Shown here in pieces: positions 59,797 to 64,000 of a DNA stretch of 64,000 bases. The stretch's first letter is position 1, and each line of letters opens with the position of its first letter. The stretch covers positions 59,029 to 123,028 of the IMG/VR virus record IMGVR_UViG_3300025141_014429. One strand, written 5' to 3'. Under the pieces are notes generated by a model that was not told where the DNA came from, searched no databases, and saw nothing but the letters and a program-made list of their open reading frames with translations. The position numbers were made by a program, and so were the translations under genes. This DNA is from a virus.

Positions 59797-61404
59797 ATGT
59801 CGAAGAGTATATACGAAGAGGCTATAGCTGATGCCAAGAAAATTAGGGAGGCAGCAGAAGTCAATGCGAAAAACGCAATTCTAGAATCTGTTACCCCTAA
59901 GATTCGTGAGTTTATTGAGCAAGCCATTCTAGAACAGGATGACGAAGATGGCGATAAAGATGCTGATAAAGTTGCTGACGGTGATAGTAATAAAAATACT
60001 TCACCAGATATCTTAGGTGGTGAACCAGAAGATGGTGCACCAGAAGATAATAGTTCTGAATCAGTTGCTCTAGACGAATCAGCAATTGGTGCACTTCTCG
60101 GACTTTTAGGTGGAGAAGATATTTTCGATGATCTAAATACGCAATCGTCAAAATCAGCGATGAATTCAGTGGTTAATGAAGCAATTGGTAATTTATCTAA
60201 ACCTGAAAGGGAAAAATTATTCAATATTGCTGATAAATTAGAAAGAAATGCAGATAAATTAGAAAGTAACGTAATAAATAATGATGTAAGCCTCAAGGAG
60301 AATAACGACATGGCACAAGAAACATTTTATGAAGTAGATCTTAGATCACTTAAGAAAGCAGTTAACGAAGGAATTGAATCCGATCACGGCGTTGAAGAAT
60401 TAAGTGACATTGAGCTTAATGAGCTTATGGGTTTATTGGAACAGGATGAAGAAGGCGAAGAACCTCCTGCTTCTGTTGGTGATATGGATCTGTTTGGAGG
60501 ACCTCCAGCTGGCGAAGGTGAAGAAGCTCCTGAAATGGAAATGCCTCCTATGGACGATGCATCTGAAGGTGACGAAGGTGAAATAGACACTGGAAATTCT
60601 GCTGTTGATGAAATATTAGCAAATTTAGTTGATCTTCTTAAAGGTGAATTAGCAGGTGAAGAACCTGAAGCTGAAGATATTGAAGTAGAAGATGAAGAAG
60701 AATTTGAAATGCCAGAAGACGAAGGTGAAGAACCTGAAGGTCCTGGAGGACTTGAAGAAGTTTACGAGATAGATCCAGCTATGCTTCGTAGAGAACTTAG
60801 AAATATTAAGAAAACATTACGTGAAGGAAAAGGTATCTCTAAAGATATGGAAGCCCAATACGGCGGAAAAGGTCACGCAAATGCAGGAATTAAAAACTCT
60901 TACGGTGGAAAGGGCACTGGCAAGGTCGGCGTTAAGCGATCTTTCGGTGGCGGCTCTGAAGGACAAGATCCTTTTGTCAACCCTCCACAAATTAATAAAC
61001 TTAACGAGGCACTACGCCAACAGGTCCGCTTGAATCGTGACTTGAGCAAGAAACTGACAAAATACAGAGGTGCAGTTAAATCACTTCGTGAGCAGTTGGA
61101 AGATCTCAATCTTTTTAATGCAAAGCTTCTTTATGTGAACAAGCTTCTCCAAAATAAGAATTTAAATGAATCGCAACGTAAGTCGATCATAAAAGCTCTT
61201 GATAAAGCAGGTTCAATTAATGAAGCAAAGACTCTATTTAGAAGTCTAACAGAAACTTTTTCTAGATCTAGAAAAGGCGGAAGCAAGACAATTAATGAGT
61301 CAAGAACACTTGGTAGTTCTTCTCGTCCAACAACCTCAGCAGCTAGTAAAAATACTGGCAACACAGAGCTTGGAAGATGGGCAAAACTTGCAGGTTTAAA
61401 ATAA
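59797..61404 (+). CDS. Prohead scaffold protein, gp22-like, with possible internal start
   Basis: A 535-residue, very acidic protein in the gp22 position between protease and major capsid genes. The N-terminal ~170 residues contain a helix and an acidic low-complexity region. From residue 172 comes MAQETFYEVDLRSLKKAVNE, then many acidic GEEP-like patches (about 225-325). A Gly/Lys repeat occupies 354-390. The C-terminal helices LFNAKLLYVNKLLQNKNLNE and the following KSIIKALDKAGSINEAK resemble marine T4-like scaffold proteins. AAGGAG at 60295-60300 lies 9 bases before the in-frame ATG at 60310, so a 364-residue short form may be made. It would form the core that is removed by gp21. Confidence 0.75.
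   Translation: MSKSIYEEAIADAKKIREAAEVNAKNAILESVTPKIREFIEQAILEQDDEDGDKDADKVADGDSNKNTSPDILGGEPEDGAPEDNSSESVALDESAIGALLGLLGGEDIFDDLNTQSSKSAMNSVVNEAIGNLSKPEREKLFNIADKLERNADKLESNVINNDVSLKENNDMAQETFYEVDLRSLKKAVNEGIESDHGVEELSDIELNELMGLLEQDEEGEEPPASVGDMDLFGGPPAGEGEEAPEMEMPPMDDASEGDEGEIDTGNSAVDEILANLVDLLKGELAGEEPEAEDIEVEDEEEFEMPEDEGEEPEGPGGLEEVYEIDPAMLRRELRNIKKTLREGKGISKDMEAQYGGKGHANAGIKNSYGGKGTGKVGVKRSFGGGSEGQDPFVNPPQINKLNEALRQQVRLNRDLSKKLTKYRGAVKSLREQLEDLNLFNAKLLYVNKLLQNKNLNESQRKSIIKALDKAGSINEAKTLFRSLTETFSRSRKGGSKTINESRTLGSSSRPTTSAASKNTGNTELGRWAKLAGLK
60295..60312 (+). promoter_or_regulatory. Internal ribosome binding site and start inside the scaffold gene
   Basis: AAGGAG, 9 bases, ATG (60310), in frame with the long scaffold reading frame at codon 172. 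It has the same strength and spacing as real gene starts in this window, and a family-like sequence begins right at this Met. Confidence 0.6.
60856..60966 (+). repeat. Tandem 42-bp coding repeat (YGGKG unit) in scaffold gene
   Basis: Two 14-codon units (60856-60897 and 60898-60939) encode QYGGKGHANAGIKN and SYGGKGTGKVGVKR, followed by a partial third (SFGGGSEGQ). Glycine and lysine positions are kept while the DNA has diverged, so the protein repeat is under selection. Confidence 0.75.
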
Positions 61405-61442
61405 CAATTTATTAAAATGGATAATTTCATAAGGAGAAAATA

Positions 61443-63377
61443 ATGTCCAGATCATTTACACTTAATCAACTCACTGAAGGCATTCGTGACAGAAATGTCG
61501 GTGCTGAAGGTAATCGTTTGATTTCTAAGTGGAACAGAACTGGTCTTCTTAGAGGTCTCGCTGAACACAGTCGTGAAACAATGGCGCGCCTCTTAGAAAA
61601 CCAAGCTGCTCAATTGCTTAGAGAATCAAATAATATTTCATCTATATCATCAAACGGAGCAATGGGAACATCAGGAGATCTTCAAGGTTTCACTAACATT
61701 GCATTTCCAATTGTAAGACGTGTCTTCGGTGGTCTTGTTGCTAACGAATTGGTTTCAATTCAGCCAATGAGTCTTCCATCAGGTCTTCTTTTCTATCTTG
61801 ATTACACATACGGCACTGATGTCGGTGGTGATGACGCAAGAGGTAACGCTGGAAACCTAGGCGGTCTTAACTCTGACGGAGTTAGAGATAATGCAGCAAC
61901 ATATGCAGCGGGTCAATCAATTTATGGTTCACCTACCGGTAAGGGCATCCGCGGCGGTGCTAATGCTGTTGGTGGTAACTATGACTTGGTAGGTTCAGCT
62001 TATACTAAAGTTCATTCTGCGTCATTGAAACCTGCAGCTGCACTTGTTGGTGCTTATAACGGTACTGCAGCAATTATTGATGGTGCACAGCTCCAAGCAA
62101 CAGGATCTGACGGTAAATTGCTTAATTTTGATATTCAGCTGACTCGTGAGATCGAAGCAGGAACATCATTTTATACAGCTGGAATATTTCCAATAGCACA
62201 GCTTGGTGCTAATTTTGATAAAACAAATGCAAAATCTCTTGCATTCTTTTCAGCTTCTGATGATGAAACTCATTTAGATCTCCGTTCAGCCGGTCCTACA
62301 TTTCAACAGGGTGCAGGAATTCTTAATATTCGTCGCCTTAATGAAGTTGGAAGTGTTGTTGGGTCTACTTTTGTTTCAGATCCTATCAATGGTGATCACG
62401 TAAAAGCAATTTTTAAAGTTGACACATCTTTTGCTACAGCTGAAGCTACCAATATCAGAACTAAAGCAGACTGTCGAATGACTGCTTCATTTGCAATTGC
62501 TGATAAGTTTGATAGTGAAGCGGATTCTACCGGTGCAACACTAGTTATTCCATCATTCGAATCTAACTTTGCATCATCTCCAACGCCTATCATCCCTGAA
62601 ATCGACATTAAGATCGAATCTATTGCAGTTACAGCGACCACACGTAAGTTAAGAGCTCGTTGGTCACCAGAACTTGCGCAAGATCTTAATGCTTATCACT
62701 CGTTGGATGCTGAGGTTGAATTGACCCAGATTCTTTCTGAGCAAATTGCATTGGAAATCGATCGTGAAATTCTTAATGACCTTCTTGTTGAAGCACGTGG
62801 TGCTAACTACTACTGGAGTAGATCTCCTGGTAAGTTTGTTAATAAGACAAACGGTAATGCTGCTACTCTTGCATCTAACTTGGCAACTGGACCTTCATTT
62901 ACTGGTACAGTTAGAGAATGGTATGAGACTCTTGTTGAAACCATTATCGATGTAGCGAATGAAATTCATAGAAAGACACTTCGTGGATCTGCGAACTTTA
63001 TCGTAGTTTCTCCTGAGGTTGCTACAATCTTTGAAGCTTCTATTCTTTACAAGCCAAGCATTAAAATCGATGGAAACGGTCAAGCTTCTGCTCCTTTCCA
63101 ATTGGGTGCTGCAGCAATCGGTTCTCTTTCAAATCGTTTCACCGTTTACAAAGATCCTTACTTCCCTAGAAATAAGATCCTTGTAGGTTATAAAGGTGGA
63201 TCATATCTTGAAACAGGATACGTTTATGCTCCATACGTACCGTTGATTGTTACTCCTACAATTTTCGCTCCTGAGGACTTCACACCTAGAAAAGGTGTAA
63301 TGACCCGATACGGAAAGAAAATGGTTCGTGCTGACTTCTACGGAACAGTAACATGTTTGGATATGGATATAATCTAA
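61443..63377 (+). CDS. 23: Major capsid protein, gp23-like
   Basis: A 644-residue major capsid protein, longer than T4 gp23 (521 aa). The N-terminal propeptide has WNRTGLLRGLAEHSRETMAR (30-49), then LLENQAAQLLRE with the probable gp21 cleavage after E61. The mature HK97-type core begins with GFTNIAFPIVRRVFGGLVAN (82-101), then LVSIQPMSLPSGLLFYLDYTYG, characteristic of gp23. The extra ~120 residues lie mostly in the central region (about 130-390). Arg is often CGT/CGC here, whereas AGA dominates elsewhere, as expected of a highly expressed gene. TAAGGAGA precedes the ATG. A strong terminator follows 26 bases after the stop. Confidence 0.95.
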   Translation: MSRSFTLNQLTEGIRDRNVGAEGNRLISKWNRTGLLRGLAEHSRETMARLLENQAAQLLRESNNISSISSNGAMGTSGDLQGFTNIAFPIVRRVFGGLVANELVSIQPMSLPSGLLFYLDYTYGTDVGGDDARGNAGNLGGLNSDGVRDNAATYAAGQSIYGSPTGKGIRGGANAVGGNYDLVGSAYTKVHSASLKPAAALVGAYNGTAAIIDGAQLQATGSDGKLLNFDIQLTREIEAGTSFYTAGIFPIAQLGANFDKTNAKSLAFFSASDDETHLDLRSAGPTFQQGAGILNIRRLNEVGSVVGSTFVSDPINGDHVKAIFKVDTSFATAEATNIRTKADCRMTASFAIADKFDSEADSTGATLVIPSFESNFASSPTPIIPEIDIKIESIAVTATTRKLRARWSPELAQDLNAYHSLDAEVELTQILSEQIALEIDREILNDLLVEARGANYYWSRSPGKFVNKTNGNAATLASNLATGPSFTGTVREWYETLVETIIDVANEIHRKTLRGSANFIVVSPEVATIFEASILYKPSIKIDGNGQASAPFQLGAAAIGSLSNRFTVYKDPYFPRNKILVGYKGGSYLETGYVYAPYVPLIVTPTIFAPEDFTPRKGVMTRYGKKMVRADFYGTVTCLDMDII

Positions 63378-63402
63378 TCTTTCGAGACTAGATTCTAGGA
63401 TG

Positions 63403-63430
63403 AAAAAGGTGGCTTCGGTCACCTTTTTTT
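63403..63430 (+). terminator. Rho-independent terminator after the capsid gene
   Basis: AAAAAGGTGGC, TTCG loop, GTCACCTTTTTTT: an 11-pair stem (one G-T pair) closed by a C(TTCG)G tetraloop and followed by a T-run. It ends the late head transcript. Confidence 0.92.
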
Positions 63431-63501
63431 ATACATTTTATCTGCCGCAGTTTATATTTATAACACTCATAAATCACACACACACACAAAAGGAGGAAAT
63501 T

Positions 63502-63711
63502 ATGAGTAGTGCGTATAGCCTTAGAGCTGGTTTGTTATCACAAGCAGAAGGAATCTTAATGACAAAATACCAAATTGAATATGACAGAGTTAGGTATTTA
63601 TGTGATAGAGATTTAATTGATCCAAAAACTGTCACGTGGCCAGAGCCACCAGAGACAGAAGCTATTTTAGCAGAAGCCGAAAAGCTTTACAAGTTTGTGC
63701 AAACCAAGTAA
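63502..63711 (+). CDS. Small protein of unknown function after the capsid terminator
   Basis: A 69-residue protein. The ATG at 63502 has AGGAGGA about 6 bases upstream, the best ribosome site in the area; an open frame continuing upstream of it contains no plausible start. The sequence is helical and soluble (SLRAGLLSQAEGILMTKYQI, ending ILAEAEKLYKFV), with a central WPEPPETE. I do not recognise the family. It is flanked by terminators on both sides, so it is a single-gene transcript; a strong expression signal on its own suggests an abundant small protein. Confidence 0.7.
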   Translation: MSSAYSLRAGLLSQAEGILMTKYQIEYDRVRYLCDRDLIDPKTVTWPEPPETEAILAEAEKLYKFVQTK

Positions 63712-63732
63712 AATTTTACTGGATGAGTAAAA

Positions 63733-63764
63733 ACTAAGGGTGATACTCATGTGTCACCTTTTTT
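63733..63764 (+). terminator. Rho-independent terminator after the small gene
   Basis: AAGGGTGA ... TCACCTTTTTT with an 8-12 base loop and a T-run. It is similar in stem sequence (GGTGA/TCACC) to the capsid terminator. Confidence 0.8.
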
Positions 63765-63777
63765 ATTGTGAGGAATT

Positions 63778-64000
63778 ATGTTGTTATCACTATTAAGTCT
63801 TTTAACCTTTGCACACACACCTGATCTAGAAATCACAGTGGAAGCGAAACAGTATGAAGAGATATACGTAGAAGAGCCGAGGATTATATCAGAATTGACT
63901 CTAGAAGGTGAGGATTATGAAACTGTTATATTCACTCTAATGAATGCTCATCACAGCTTCTGGTACAAAGGAGGCGATATTGGTGCTATTTATAATAAAG
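63778..64000 (+). CDS. Start of a probable exported protein (cut by window edge)
   Basis: The frame opens at ATG 63778, with GTGAGGA 8 bases upstream, and runs to the edge (74 codons visible). The first 12 residues, MLLSLLSLLTFA, form a short hydrophobic stretch followed by HTPD, which looks like a short signal peptide or membrane anchor with a cut near TFA-HT. The following region is acidic (EEIYVEEPRI), with LEGEDYETVIFTLMNAHHSF after it. No family is recognised. If exported to the periplasm it may act in lysis or superinfection exclusion; that is a guess from the signal alone. Confidence 0.65.
   Translation, partial: MLLSLLSLLTFAHTPDLEITVEAKQYEEIYVEEPRIISELTLEGEDYETVIFTLMNAHHSFWYKGGDIGAIYNK

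Noticed and set aside
59709-60311. A 200-codon open frame on the minus strand opposite the start of the scaffold gene
   Set aside because: It is a mirror of the Asp/Glu-rich scaffold coding bias (yielding Ser/Leu-rich sequence), has no ribosome site, and every real gene here is on the plus strand.
63478-63488. CA-dinucleotide run before the small gene
   Set aside because: Only about five units; too short to call a functional repeat.
1-64000. tRNA genes, CRISPR arrays, insertion sequences, integrase or attachment sites
   Set aside because: No cloverleaf-like sequence, regularly spaced repeats, transposase or integrase motif was seen; a tRNA scan would be the decisive check.

Overview
The window is a contiguous piece of an AT-rich (about one-third G+C) myovirus genome of the T4 superfamily, most likely from an aquatic or marine host. 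Every convincing gene lies on the + strand, packed end to start with frequent ATGA/TAATG-type overlaps and strong AGGAG ribosome sites. Recognisable T4-type hallmarks are a late sigma factor (gp55-like), baseplate proteins (gp5-, gp25- and gp6-like), terminase large subunit (gp17), portal (gp20), prohead protease (gp21), scaffold (gp22-like), major capsid protein (gp23) and a gp46/gp47 recombination nuclease. The host cannot be named from sequence. No tRNA, CRISPR array or insertion sequence was seen.

Layout. (1) 1-6.8 kb: a sugar-nucleotide/surface-glycan cluster: methyltransferase end, CMP-sugar synthetase-like protein, DRE-TIM aldolase, short-chain dehydrogenase, HAD protein, GDP-fucose synthase, GDP-mannose dehydratase, a short nucleotide-sugar dehydrogenase and an epimerase. 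(2) 6.8-11.4 kb: a QueF-like protein without its catalytic Cys, a 4Fe-4S ferredoxin, an Fe-S PD-(D/E)XK nuclease, two GT4 glycosyltransferases and a small membrane protein. (3) 11.4-12.5 kb: gp55-like sigma factor and a probable small terminase. (4) 12.5-42.8 kb: about 30 kb of baseplate and tail-fibre-like virion genes, several very large (up to 1417 aa), with LamG-like, FN3-like and DNRLRE-like domains. (5) 42.8-52.3 kb: nucleic-acid and effector genes: RuvC-like resolvase, DnaG-type primase, a PAP2-phosphatase/Fic fusion, a MoxR AAA+ ATPase with a metallopeptidase/VWA partner, and an Mre11-Rad50 (gp47-gp46) single-chain fusion. (6) 52.3-63.4 kb: packaging and head genes in near T4 order, ending at a strong terminator. 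(7) 63.5 kb to the edge: a small unknown gene, a second terminator and the start of a probable exported protein.

Regulation. The block from 43.4 to 48.9 kb carries a family of sigma70-like promoters (TATAAT with a -35 box 17 bp upstream; three share TGCGTG(C/T)A(A/T)), whereas structural genes lack them. A few T4-late-type TATAAATA boxes occur (8617, 15305). This fits early/middle expression by the host polymerase and late expression through the phage gp55-like factor.

Most notable: the PAP2-Fic fusion (44.7 kb), the MoxR/VWA-metallopeptidase pair (46.4-48.9 kb), the one-chain Mre11-Rad50, the Cys-less QueF homologue, an in-frame internal start in the scaffold gene, and an over-represented ATCCGGAT palindrome. 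Assignments rest on motif and family recognition by eye; no database search was run.
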